Shown here in pieces: positions 54,126 to 62,595 of a DNA stretch of 64,000 nucleotides (its first letter is position 1; each line of letters opens with the position of its first letter). The notes under the pieces are model-generated. The model searched no databases and was not told the origin of the DNA. It saw only the letters and a program-made list of their open reading frames with translations. Origin of the DNA: Mesorhizobium amorphae CCNWGS0123 (GTDB lineage: Bacteria; Pseudomonadota; Alphaproteobacteria; Rhizobiales; Rhizobiaceae); the NCBI RefSeq assembly GCF_001686985.1, contig NZ_CP015318.1:4958001-5022000 (forward strand), given 5' to 3'. A program made the translations under genes and the position numbers.

Positions 54126-55162
54126 GCCGCCGCATCCTTGCCGGACTTCATCTTCGTTGCGCGCGCTGCGACAAGGTCGGAAGCCAGCGCACGAACCTGC
54201 CCGATGTCGATGCCGACGAGCCTGGAAATGCGTTCTTGCGGCAAACGGGAGAAGGCGGCGCAAGCGCCGGCCATGCCGGCGGCGATGGCGCCGATCGTGT
54301 CGGTGTCGCCTCCGAGATTGGCGCTGATGACGGCCGCCTGCCACGGATCGCCTGCGGCGACCTCGAGCACGGCGAAGGCCGCCGGAACCGATTCCTGGCT
54401 GGCGACGCCGGTGCCGACCAGATCGACGATCAGCCGGATGGCGTCCTTCACCGTTCTGCCGCGCACAAGCTCCTGCGCCCACACGATGCGCGCGGCGATG
54501 TCGCCGCCTGTCACCCAATGCCCAAGTGCGGCACCCTGCCCGGCAGCCGCGACGGCACTATCGGAAGCGGCGCGCCAGTCACTACCGGCAACGCCGCGGC
54601 TGACGGCGGCGGCGACAGCGGCGGCCGAGGCGATGGCGATCGAGGTGTTGTGCGTAGCCCGGCAGGTTTCGGCCACCTTGGCGACAAAAGCGTCGAGCGG
54701 CGCCAGCGGCATCATGATGCCAACCGGCGCGATGCGCATAGCCGCGCCATTGGTGTCGCCGCCCCGCCCGGCCTCTTCCGGCGGCACGCCATTGTTGATG
54801 GCATCGATGGCGCGCTTGGTCGATGGACCCAAAAGGTCATAGCTGCCGCGCGCCTTGACCTCGCGTTCCCAGTCGAGCAGCGCATTGACCCAGCGCGCAT
54901 GGTCAAAGCGGTCGCCGGAATCGACCAGGATGCGGCCGAGCAACAGCGCCTGTTCGGTGTCGTCGGTGATGGTGCCCGCCAGCAAACCCTTCGACACCGG
55001 ATGATCGGCGACGGGGGCAACAAAATCCTCGACATGGCCGTAGAGCGCTGCGATGCGAGCCGGCGACAAAAGCTGTGTCGGCATGCCGAGCGCATCTCCG
55101 AGCGCCCCGCCGACAAGCGCGCCCATGGCGCGATCGAGCATATCCTTGGCGGTGTCCGGCAT
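54122..55162 (-). CDS. ADP-ribosylglycohydrolase family protein
   Basis: A 346-residue all-helical hydrolase of the DraG/ARH family. The two di-metal motifs are present: TDDTE (66-70) and GGDTDTIGA (284-292). The family cleaves N- or O-glycosidic bonds to ADP-ribose, and some members act on small nucleosides or glycosides. Being in a catabolic importer operon with a PfkB kinase, it more likely acts on an imported small glycoside than on modified proteins. It starts 3 bases after the GntR regulator stop. Confidence 0.9.
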   Translation of the reverse strand: MPDTAKDMLDRAMGALVGGALGDALGMPTQLLSPARIAALYGHVEDFVAPVADHPVSKGLLAGTITDDTEQALLLGRILVDSGDRFDHARWVNALLDWEREVKARGSYDLLGPSTKRAIDAINNGVPPEEAGRGGDTNGAAMRIAPVGIMMPLAPLDAFVAKVAETCRATHNTSIAIASAAAVAAAVSRGVAGSDWRAASDSAVAAAGQGAALGHWVTGGDIAARIVWAQELVRGRTVKDAIRLIVDLVGTGVASQESVPAAFAVLEVAAGDPWQAAVISANLGGDTDTIGAIAAGMAGACAAFSRLPQERISRLVGIDIGQVRALASDLVAARATKMKSGKDAAA

Positions 55163-55165
55163 CGC

Positions 55166-55891
55166 TCAGAATCTCATATGCAGCGCAAAATGCGCCGGGT
55201 TGAGCAGACTGGTGACATATTCGATCGGCCGGTCGTCGGCCGCCCGCGTCAGCCTGCGACCGCGCAGGAAGGGCGTGCCTTGCGGGCAACCGAGAATGGC
55301 CGCATCCTCGGCATTCAGCATTTCGATGCCGACCCATTCCTCGCCATGGTCGGGAATGAGACCGGCGCCGCGCAGGGTCTGGTGCAGCGAACCCTCGCGC
55401 AGGCCACGCAGCGGCACGTCCTCCAGCTCGGGCGACAGCGGCAGGCGGCTGCGTTCGATCGAAATCGCATGGCCGTCGCTGGCGTTGGTGCGCACCCGGT
55501 CGACAGCGATGAAGAAGGGGCTCTCAATGCCGAGCAGCGCCGCAAGGTCGGCGTCCTCGATCACCTCCAGCCGCAGCGTCCGCGTCTCGGCATTGGCGCC
55601 GGCATTGGCAAGCGCCCGCGACCAGCCGATCGCATCGTCGACCGGCTTGCCGTCGAAAGTGACGAACGAGCCGATGCCGACCTTGGTGGTGATCAGCCCG
55701 CGGCTGGACAGCTCCTCGAGGCCTTTGCGGACGGTGTTGCGGCTGACGGAAAAGCGCTGGACGAGCTCGTTCTCGCTCTGCAGGCGATCACCGAAACCGA
55801 GCACGCCGGAGCGGATTTCATGCTCGAGAACGGTGGCGATCTGCTCAGGCTTGCCCGTGCCGGGAGACAGTTGAACCGCGCGCCGCTTCAT
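55166..55891 (-). CDS. GntR family regulator, HutC/UTRA type
   Basis: A 241-residue regulator: GntR winged helix (EIRSGVLGFGDRLQSENELVQRF, SRNTVRKGLEELSSRGLI) and a C-terminal UTRA ligand domain ending PIEYVTSLLNPAHFALHMRF. First gene of the minus-strand run through to mocE, so it probably autoregulates and controls the whole cluster in response to the imported compound. ATG 55891 lies just downstream of a set of CCTGT repeats. Confidence 0.92.
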   Translation of the reverse strand: MKRRAVQLSPGTGKPEQIATVLEHEIRSGVLGFGDRLQSENELVQRFSVSRNTVRKGLEELSSRGLITTKVGIGSFVTFDGKPVDDAIGWSRALANAGANAETRTLRLEVIEDADLAALLGIESPFFIAVDRVRTNASDGHAISIERSRLPLSPELEDVPLRGLREGSLHQTLRGAGLIPDHGEEWVGIEMLNAEDAAILGCPQGTPFLRGRRLTRAADDRPIEYVTSLLNPAHFALHMRF

Positions 55892-55898
55892 ATGGGTA

Positions 55899-55929
55899 CC
55901 TGTTCAGTAAACCTGTATAATCCTGTTCA
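55899..55929. promoter_or_regulatory. Triple CCTGT(T/A)(C/T)A repeat upstream of the GntR gene
   Basis: CCTGTTCA at 55899-55906 and 55922-55929, and CCTGTATA at 55912-55919, are spaced 13 and 10 bases. They lie 8 to 38 bases before the GntR start, over the expected promoter of the 11-gene run. Candidate GntR binding site. Confidence 0.5.
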
Positions 55930-55977
55930 ATATTGGATTTTGACCACCTCGTCAATCGCTAACGATTCGCGTGTTCG

Positions 55978-56748
55978 TCAGACGAAGAAGAACTCCTCGA
56001 TGCGCTGTTTCGCACGAAGCAGCGCAGGCAGGATCTCGCGCTCCATCGCCTCGACGGAGAAACGGGCCGACTGGGTCGAGACATTGATCGCTGCCACAGT
56101 TTTCCCGGTGCGGTCGCAGATCGGCACGGCGATCGAGCGCAGGCCGAGCTCCAGTTCCTCATCGACGATGGCGAAGTCATCCGCCCTTGCAGCGTCGATC
56201 GCTTTGCCCAGCGCGGCACGATTGGTGATCGTCTTCGGCGTCCGCCGCTCGATCTTTGCTTCGGCAAGGAAGGACTTCAGTTCGTCCGTGCCCAGCCCGG
56301 AAAGCAGCACGCGCCCCATCGAGGTGCAATATGCCGGCAGCCTTGTACCGACATCGAGCGACACACTGAGTATGCGGCGGCCGGGAATGCGGGCGACATA
56401 GACCACATCCTCGCCCGACAGCACCGCCGCGTTGCAGGCCTCGTCGAACTGCCCCGCCACCTCGCGCATGATGGGTGCCGCGAAGGTCCACAGCGACGCG
56501 CCGCCGAGCCAGGTGCGGGCGACGGTCAGCAGGCGCGGCGACAGCGAGAACAGCCGGCCGGACTGCGTCGCATAGCCGGTCGCGGTTAGCGTCAGCAGGA
56601 AACGGCGAGCACCGGCGCGGGTCAGCCCCGCCTCCTCCGCCATCTCGGTCAGCGTCATGCCGGCGGGATGCCGGGCCAGGATTTCCATCACCGCAAGCCC
56701 GCGTTCGAGCGAGCCGACATGGTCACGCGAAACGCCTTGTTCGTCCAT
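55978..56748 (-). CDS. IclR family transcriptional regulator (PcaR/PobR-like)
   Basis: A 256-residue regulator: an N-terminal winged helix (SLERGLAVMEILARHPAG, LTEMAEEAGLTRAGARRFLL) and an IclR effector domain. PcaR/PcaU/PobR members activate aromatic-acid genes in response to beta-ketoadipate, protocatechuate or 4-hydroxybenzoate. It is divergent from pcaIJF with a PcaR-like palindrome between. ATG 56748 follows GGAGGCC. Role as regulator of pcaIJF is strongly suggested by context. Confidence 0.9.
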   Translation of the reverse strand: MDEQGVSRDHVGSLERGLAVMEILARHPAGMTLTEMAEEAGLTRAGARRFLLTLTATGYATQSGRLFSLSPRLLTVARTWLGGASLWTFAAPIMREVAGQFDEACNAAVLSGEDVVYVARIPGRRILSVSLDVGTRLPAYCTSMGRVLLSGLGTDELKSFLAEAKIERRTPKTITNRAALGKAIDAARADDFAIVDEELELGLRSIAVPICDRTGKTVAAINVSTQSARFSVEAMEREILPALLRAKQRIEEFFFV

Positions 56749-56827
56749 GTGGCCTCCGCAAACACTGCCGCGCCGGGATTGACTCGATGCGGCCATCCGA
56801 CATAAAAGTATCTCATAGCAAACATAT

Positions 56828-56842
56828 GTTCGAAATACGAAC
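56828..56842. promoter_or_regulatory. PcaR/IclR operator GTTCG-AAATA-CGAAC
   Basis: A perfect 5-5-5 palindrome between the IclR gene and pcaI, very close to the GTTCGATAATCGCAC-type sites bound by PcaR/PcaU regulators. Confidence 0.8.
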
Positions 56843-56867
56843 TTTTTCGAAGTCCGGAGTTGCCGCG

Positions 56868-57725
56868 ATGGTGAAGTTCCTGCCCCTCAAAGAGGCCGTG
56901 ACCGAGAATCTGCATGATGGCGACACGGTCGCCTTCGAGGGTTTCACCCATCTGATCCCGACGGCGGCTGCGCATGAGGCGATCCGCCAGGGATTTCGCG
57001 ACCTGACGCTGATCCGCATGACCCCCGACCTGATCTATGACCAGATGATCGGCATGGGCATGGCGAGGAAGATCATCTTCTCCTATGTCGGCAATCCCGG
57101 TGTCGGCCTGCTCAGGCGCGCCCGTGACGCCATCGAGAACGGCTTTCCCAGGTCGATCGAGATTGAAGAGCATAGCCATGCCGGCATGGCCAACGCCTAT
57201 GAAGCAGGTGCGGCCGGCCTGCCCTGCGCAGTGTTCCGCGGCTATCGCGGCGCCGGCTTGGCGTCGGTCAACCCGAACATCCGCTCGGTCACTTGTCCCT
57301 TCACCGGCGAGGTGCTTGCCGCCGTTCCGGCCATTCGGCCCGACGTCAGCTTCATCCATGCGCAGAAGGCCGACAGTAAAGGCAATGTGCTGGTCGAAGG
57401 CATCATCGGCATCCAGAAGGAAGCCGTGCTCGCCGCAAAGCGCGCGGTCGTGACGGTGGAGGAAGTGGTCGACAGTTTCGACGATCTCCATCCCAACCTG
57501 ACCGTGCTGCCAAGTTGGACGATCAGCGCCATCTCGGTCGTGCCCGGCGGCTCGCATCCCTCCTATGCGCATGGCTACTATGTGCGTGACAACGCCGCCT
57601 ATCTCGAATGGGACGAGATCGCCGCCGACCGTGACCGCTTTCAGGCCTGGATGCAGGCAAACGTCATCGAAAGCACGGCCGGCGATTTCGCTGCGCGCGT
57701 CGAACATCTGAGGCCTGCGGCATGA
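56868..57725 (+). CDS. pcaI: 3-oxoadipate CoA-transferase subunit A
   Basis: A 285-residue alpha subunit of a class I CoA-transferase that moves CoA from succinyl-CoA to beta-ketoadipate. GDTVAFEGFTHLIPTAAAHE and a glycine-rich GYRGAGLASV match the family. ATG 56868 follows CCGGAGTTGCC. It overlaps pcaJ by 4 bases (ATGA). Length and order (I-J-F) fit the alphaproteobacterial beta-ketoadipate cluster. Confidence 0.93.
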   Translation: MVKFLPLKEAVTENLHDGDTVAFEGFTHLIPTAAAHEAIRQGFRDLTLIRMTPDLIYDQMIGMGMARKIIFSYVGNPGVGLLRRARDAIENGFPRSIEIEEHSHAGMANAYEAGAAGLPCAVFRGYRGAGLASVNPNIRSVTCPFTGEVLAAVPAIRPDVSFIHAQKADSKGNVLVEGIIGIQKEAVLAAKRAVVTVEEVVDSFDDLHPNLTVLPSWTISAISVVPGGSHPSYAHGYYVRDNAAYLEWDEIAADRDRFQAWMQANVIESTAGDFAARVEHLRPAA

Positions 57726-58525
57726 GCGAGGACCAAAAACTGGGCTTCACCCCCAACGAGATGATGACAATCGCAGCCAGCCGTGCGCTGAAGAACGACG
57801 ACGTCTGCTTCGTCGGCATCGGCGCGCCGTCTGCCGCCTGCAACGTTGCGCGGCTGACGCATGCGCCCGACATCACCCTGATCTATGAGAGCGGCACCAT
57901 CGGCACCGCGCCCGACGTGCTGCCGCTGTCGATCGGTGACGGTGAACTCTGCGAAACGGCGGTCACCACCGTCGCGGTGCCGGAGATGTTCCGCTACTGG
58001 CTGCAGGGCGGCCGCATCTCGATCGGCTTCCTCGGTGCGGCCCAGCTCGACAAATTCGGCAACATCAATACCACCGTCATCGGTGACTATGCGCACCCGA
58101 AGACCCGACTTCCCGGCGGCGGCGGTGCGCCGGAGATCGCCACCTCGTCGAAGGAAATCTACATCACCATGGCGCAGACCAAGCGCGGCATGGTCGAGAA
58201 GATCGACTTCTTCACCTCCTTCGGCCATGGCGAAGGCGGCGATCACCGCAAGCGTCTGGGCATCGACACGGCAGGCCCGACATTGCTGATCACCGACCTT
58301 GCCATCTGGAAGCCGGATCCCGTCACCAAGGAGTTCACGGTTGTATCCTTGCATCCCGGTGTCAGCCGCGAACAGGTGCAGGCGACCTGTGGCTGGGTCG
58401 TAACATTCGCCGAGGCTCTTGACGAAACGCCGCCGCCAACGGAACTCGAACTGAAGACGTTGCGCAATCTGCAGGCCCGCACCAAAGCCGCGCATGAGGG
58501 AACCGCGAAAGAGAAAGCTGCATAG
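57722..58525 (+). CDS. pcaJ: 3-oxoadipate CoA-transferase subunit B
   Basis: A 267-residue beta subunit carrying the catalytic Glu in YESGTIG. The rest (LPLSIGDGELCETA, GFLGAAQLDKFGNINTTVIG) is typical of the PcaJ/CatJ group. It pairs with PcaI, whose gene it overlaps by 4 bases. The next gene, pcaF, starts immediately after its stop. Confidence 0.93.
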   Translation: MSEDQKLGFTPNEMMTIAASRALKNDDVCFVGIGAPSAACNVARLTHAPDITLIYESGTIGTAPDVLPLSIGDGELCETAVTTVAVPEMFRYWLQGGRISIGFLGAAQLDKFGNINTTVIGDYAHPKTRLPGGGGAPEIATSSKEIYITMAQTKRGMVEKIDFFTSFGHGEGGDHRKRLGIDTAGPTLLITDLAIWKPDPVTKEFTVVSLHPGVSREQVQATCGWVVTFAEALDETPPPTELELKTLRNLQARTKAAHEGTAKEKAA

Positions 58526-59731
58526 ATGGCCGAGGCCTTTATCTGCGACTACATCCGCACGCCGATCGGCCGCTTCGGCGGCGCGCTGTCCTCGGTGCGA
58601 TCAGATGATCTCGGCGCCATCCCGCTGAAGGCGCTGGTCGAGCGCAATTCCGGTATCGACTGGCAGGCGATCGACGACGTCGTTTATGGCTGCGCCAATC
58701 AGGCTGGCGAGGACAACCGCAATGTCGCGCGCATGGCGCTGCTGCTCGCCGGCCTGCCCAAGGACATTCCCGGCTCGACCGTCAACCGTCTTTGCGGCTC
58801 GGGCATGGATGCCGTCACCATCGCCGCGCGCGCCATCAAGGCCGGTGAAGCGGAACTGATGATCGCCGGCGGTGTCGAATCGATGAGCCGCGCGCCCTTC
58901 GTCATGCCCAAGGCCGAAACCGCCTTTTCGCGCCACGCCGAGATCCATGACACCACTATCGGCTGGCGCTTCGTCAACCCGCTGATGAAGAAGCAATACG
59001 GCGTCGATTCGATGCCGGAGACCGGCGAGAACGTCGCCGAGGATTTTTCCGTCTCGCGGGCCGACCAGGATGCTTTTGCCGTGCGCAGCCAGGACAAGGC
59101 CGTCGCCGCACAAGCCAATGGCCGGCTGGCGAAGGAGATCACGCCGGTGACGATCCCGCAGCGCAAGGGCGATGCGGTGATCGTATCGAAGGACGAGCAT
59201 CCCCGCGCCGGCACCACGGTCGAGGCGCTGGCGAAGTTGCCAACTCCGTTCAGGCAAGGCGGCACGGTGACCGCCGGCAACGCGTCCGGCGTCAATGACG
59301 GCGCGGCGGCCCTCATAATCGCTTCGGAAGCGGCTGCGAAGAAATACGGCCTGACGCCGATCGCCCGCATTCTCGGCGGTGCCGCCACCGGCGTCGCACC
59401 GCGCATCATGGGCATCGGCCCTGCCCCGGCAACGCAGAAACTCTGCGCAAGGCTCGGCCTGAAGCCAGAGCGATTCGACGTCGTGGAACTCAACGAAGCC
59501 TTTGCCTCCCAGGGCATCGCAGTGCTCCGCCAACTTGGCATTGCCGAGGACGCGGAGCACGTCAATCCGAATGGCGGCGCTATCGCGCTCGGCCATCCGC
59601 TCGGCATGTCCGGCGCCCGCATCACCGGCACCGCGGCGATCGAGCTTCGCGAACGCGGCGGCCGTTATGCTTTGGCCACCATGTGCATCGGCGTCGGCCA
59701 GGGCATTGCGATCGCGCTGGAACGGGTGTGA
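58526..59731 (+). CDS. pcaF: 3-oxoadipyl-CoA thiolase
   Basis: A 401-residue thiolase that splits beta-ketoadipyl-CoA into succinyl-CoA and acetyl-CoA, the last step of the pathway. Active-site Cys90 is in VNRLCGSGMD, the catalytic His in GGAIALGHPLGMSGAR, and the second Cys in MCIGVGQG. Its start abuts the pcaJ stop. It ends 13 bases from the convergent pobA gene. Other thiolases look similar, but the pcaIJ context settles the assignment. Confidence 0.94.
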   Translation: MAEAFICDYIRTPIGRFGGALSSVRSDDLGAIPLKALVERNSGIDWQAIDDVVYGCANQAGEDNRNVARMALLLAGLPKDIPGSTVNRLCGSGMDAVTIAARAIKAGEAELMIAGGVESMSRAPFVMPKAETAFSRHAEIHDTTIGWRFVNPLMKKQYGVDSMPETGENVAEDFSVSRADQDAFAVRSQDKAVAAQANGRLAKEITPVTIPQRKGDAVIVSKDEHPRAGTTVEALAKLPTPFRQGGTVTAGNASGVNDGAAALIIASEAAAKKYGLTPIARILGGAATGVAPRIMGIGPAPATQKLCARLGLKPERFDVVELNEAFASQGIAVLRQLGIAEDAEHVNPNGGAIALGHPLGMSGARITGTAAIELRERGGRYALATMCIGVGQGIAIALERV

Positions 59732-59744
59732 CGGTTCCTCGCGG

Positions 59745-60917
59745 TCAATAAGGCAAGCCGACATAGTTCTCGGCCAGCGCGGTCGACGCGGCCTGCGAAT
59801 GCACGAGATAGTCGAGTTCGGCCTCCTGGATACGCTGGCCGAATTCGCCCGTATCGGGAAACCGGTGCAGCATCGTCGTCATCCACCAGGAAAAGCGCAC
59901 TGCTTTCCAGACCCGCGCCAGCGCCTTGCCGGAATAGGCATCGAGCCCTGCCTGCGACTTCTCCTGATAAAATTCGCGAAGCCCGGCAAAGAGATAGCGC
60001 ACGTCGCTCGCGGCAAGGTTTAATCCCTTGGCGCCGGTCGGCGGCACGATATGGGCGGCGTCGCCGACCAGGAACAGCTTGCCGAAGCGCATCGGTTCGG
60101 CGACGAAGGAACGCAGCGGCGCGATCGATTTTTCGAAGGATGGTCCGGTGACGACGGCAGCCGCGGTCTGCGGCGGCAGGCGGCTGCGTAACTCGTCCCA
60201 GAAGCGGTCATCGGACCAAGCCTCGACGCGCTCATCGACGGGAACCTGCACATAGTAGCGGCTGCGGTGCGTCGAGCGCATCGAGCACAGCGCAAAGCCT
60301 CGCTCGTGATTGGCGTAGACCAGTTCGTGGTCGGCCGGCGGCACTTCCGCCAGCACGCCGAGCCAGCCGAACGGGTACTGCCGCTCGAAGGTTTTCAGCG
60401 CCCCTTGCGGCACCGATCTGCGGCTGACGCCATGATAGCCGTCGCAGCCGGCGATGAAGTCGCAGTCGATGCGGTGGCTGGCGCCATCCTTGTCATAGGT
60501 GACGTAAGGCGTCTCGCCATCGAAATCATGCAGCGCGACATTCGCGGCCTCATAAACGGTGACGAGCCCCGCCGCCTCGCGCTTGTCCATCAGATCATGC
60601 GTCACTTCAGTCTGGCCGTAGACGGTGACATGCTTGCCGCCGGTGAGTGCGGCCAGATCGATGCGGTGCAGGCGTCCATCGAAGGCGAGCGAGATGCCGG
60701 AATGCGGCAGGCCCTCGGCATGCAGCCGCGCGGCAGCACCCGCCTCCTCCAGCAATTCGACCGTGCCCTGCTCGAGCACCCCGGCGCGCACGCGGCCAAG
60801 CACATGCTCGCGACTCGAGCGTTCGAGGATGATCGTCTCGATACCGATGGTGGCGAGAAGCTGGCCGAGCAGCAGGCCGGATGGTCCGGACCCGACGATA
60901 ACAACCTGGGTGCGCAT
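59745..60917 (-). CDS. pobA: 4-hydroxybenzoate 3-monooxygenase
   Basis: A 390-residue FAD monooxygenase converting 4-hydroxybenzoate to protocatechuate with NADPH and oxygen. The FAD motif is GSGPSGLLLG (9-18), the DG motif CDGYHGVSR, and the second FAD block GDAAHIVPPTGAKGLNLA. It overlaps the pcaB stop by one base and is the last gene of the pcaD-C-H-G-B-pobA operon, supplying the entry reaction to the same pathway. Confidence 0.95.
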   Translation of the reverse strand: MRTQVVIVGSGPSGLLLGQLLATIGIETIILERSSREHVLGRVRAGVLEQGTVELLEEAGAAARLHAEGLPHSGISLAFDGRLHRIDLAALTGGKHVTVYGQTEVTHDLMDKREAAGLVTVYEAANVALHDFDGETPYVTYDKDGASHRIDCDFIAGCDGYHGVSRRSVPQGALKTFERQYPFGWLGVLAEVPPADHELVYANHERGFALCSMRSTHRSRYYVQVPVDERVEAWSDDRFWDELRSRLPPQTAAAVVTGPSFEKSIAPLRSFVAEPMRFGKLFLVGDAAHIVPPTGAKGLNLAASDVRYLFAGLREFYQEKSQAGLDAYSGKALARVWKAVRFSWWMTTMLHRFPDTGEFGQRIQEAELDYLVHSQAASTALAENYVGLPY

Positions 60918-61969
60918 CAGTGTCCGAGACTTTCGATCTGCCCGGCGAGTTCAGCGGCGAGCCGCAAGGCGGCGGCGGTCGCGACCACCATCTGCGGCAG
61001 CAAGAGCCATTCCAGCGTCCACGCTGCACCGGACCGCTCCTGCTCATGCACCAGTGCCTGATGCATGCCGGAAAGCTGCGTGGCGTTGACGCGGGCCAGC
61101 GCCACCAGCGCTTCGGCCTTCACCGGGTTCTGCTTGTGCGGCATAGCCGACGAACTGCCGCCGCCGGAAAGCGCGATGTCGGTACCGGCCTGCGCCATCA
61201 GCGTCATGTCCTGCCCGAACTTGCCGAGGCTGCCCGTCACCAGCGACAGCCAGCCGGCGAAATCGGCGAGCGCATCACGCTGGCTATGCCATTGTGGCGC
61301 GTCGCCGAGGCCGAGCCTGGCGGCCAGTGCCGCGCGGACAAGCTCGGCCTTGTCGCCCAGTTTCTCCAGTGTGCCGGCCGGACCGCCGAACTGCACCACC
61401 AGCAGCCGCCCGGACTGTTCCGACAATCGCTGCTGGTGCCGTTGCAGCGGCGCCCGCCATGCCCTGACGCGGTCCGACACCTGGATCGGGATTGCCGGCT
61501 GCATGCGCGTCATCGCCATCAGCGCCCTGCCCCCGAACTGTTCCTCGAGAGAAGCAAATCGCACGATGTTCTCGGTCAACAGCAGGCCAAGATGCTCGAC
61601 CACGGGTTTCAGCCGGAGCATCAGCGCGGTGTCGAAGACGTCCTGGCTGGTCGCCCCGAAATGAACCCACTGGCCATGCGGTTCGCCAACCGCGGTTTTG
61701 ATCTGCCGCACCAACTCGGGAACTGCGACGCCATCTCTGGCGACGCCGGCGCGCAGCTTCGGCGTGTCGGGCCGGAATGATGCCAGAGCCATAACGATCG
61801 CGGCTTCGGCCTCGTGAGGGATGACGCCGCATGCTGCCTCGGCCTCCGCCAGCGAGCGCTCGAAGGCGAGCATCGCGGCGATCTCCGCTTCCACGGAAAA
61901 ATGCCTCGCCGCCTCCTCGTCGCCGAGAAGGCCGGACAGCAGCGGATGGTCGAAAGGCGATACGGGCAT
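60917..61969 (-). CDS. pcaB: 3-carboxy-cis,cis-muconate cycloisomerase
   Basis: A 350-residue fumarase/aspartase-superfamily enzyme that lactonises 3-carboxymuconate. The superfamily signature is GSSSAMPHKQNPVKAE; HFGATSQDVFDTAL is also diagnostic. It is somewhat shorter than PcaB of pseudomonads (about 450), as is usual in rhizobia. ATG 61969 is 11 bases past the pcaG stop. Confidence 0.94.
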   Translation of the reverse strand: MPVSPFDHPLLSGLLGDEEAARHFSVEAEIAAMLAFERSLAEAEAACGVIPHEAEAAIVMALASFRPDTPKLRAGVARDGVAVPELVRQIKTAVGEPHGQWVHFGATSQDVFDTALMLRLKPVVEHLGLLLTENIVRFASLEEQFGGRALMAMTRMQPAIPIQVSDRVRAWRAPLQRHQQRLSEQSGRLLVVQFGGPAGTLEKLGDKAELVRAALAARLGLGDAPQWHSQRDALADFAGWLSLVTGSLGKFGQDMTLMAQAGTDIALSGGGSSSAMPHKQNPVKAEALVALARVNATQLSGMHQALVHEQERSGAAWTLEWLLLPQMVVATAAALRLAAELAGQIESLGH

Positions 61970-61980
61970 GTCGCGGCCGG

Positions 61981-62595
61981 TCAGCTGTCGAAGAAGACCG
62001 TCTCCTTCTCGCCCTGCAGATGGACATCGAAGATGTAGCTGCCGCCCTTGCGCTCGGCGATCAGCGTCGGCACCCGTATGCGCTGCTCGATGCGGGCAAG
62101 GATCGGGTCCTCGGCATTGGCCTTTGCCTCGTCGGAGAAATAGAGCCGGGTGTGCAGGCCGATATTGATGCCGCGCGCCACGATCCACAGGCTGACATGC
62201 GGCGCCATCAGCCGCCCGTCGCGGAACGGTACGCGGCCGGGCTTGATCGTCTGGAAGCTGCACAGACCGGTTTCCATGTCGCTCGGGCAGCGGCCCCATC
62301 CCAAGAAATCCGGATCGGCTGCTCCGCGCAATTCGGCCGGCGAATTGTAGAGCCCATTGGCGTCGGCCTGCCAGATCTCGATCAGCGCATCCCTGAGCGG
62401 CGTACCGGTGCCGTCGAGCACCCGGATCTCGAGCCCGATCCGCTCGCCTTGGGTCTTGTCGTTGACCATCGAAGCGCCGAGATCGGCCGGATAGACCCCA
62501 CCGATGCCGCAGAAGTTGGGCGTCAGCCCGATATGCACATAGGGGCCGGCGGTCTGCGAGGGGCTTTCCTTGAGACGGTCGAGCGACTGCGCCAT
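61981..62595 (-). CDS. pcaG: Protocatechuate 3,4-dioxygenase alpha subunit
   Basis: A 204-residue intradiol dioxygenase alpha chain. It has the shared fold (SQTAGPYVHIGLTPNF, EIWQADANGLYNSP) but, as expected for alpha chains, lacks the Tyr/Tyr/His/His iron set. It forms the active-site cavity with PcaH. It overlaps the pcaH stop by one base (TGATG). Confidence 0.95.
   Translation of the reverse strand: MAQSLDRLKESPSQTAGPYVHIGLTPNFCGIGGVYPADLGASMVNDKTQGERIGLEIRVLDGTGTPLRDALIEIWQADANGLYNSPAELRGAADPDFLGWGRCPSDMETGLCSFQTIKPGRVPFRDGRLMAPHVSLWIVARGINIGLHTRLYFSDEAKANAEDPILARIEQRIRVPTLIAERKGGSYIFDVHLQGEKETVFFDS

Noticed and set aside
54122..55162. DraG controlling nitrogenase
   Set aside because: There is no draT or nif gene nearby, and the gene is embedded in an ABC-importer/kinase operon, so a nitrogenase role has no support here.
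54032..56401. 789-codon plus-strand open frame
   Set aside because: It runs antisense through four well-supported genes (PfkB, glycohydrolase, GntR and the IclR C-terminus); composition is typical of a shadow frame.
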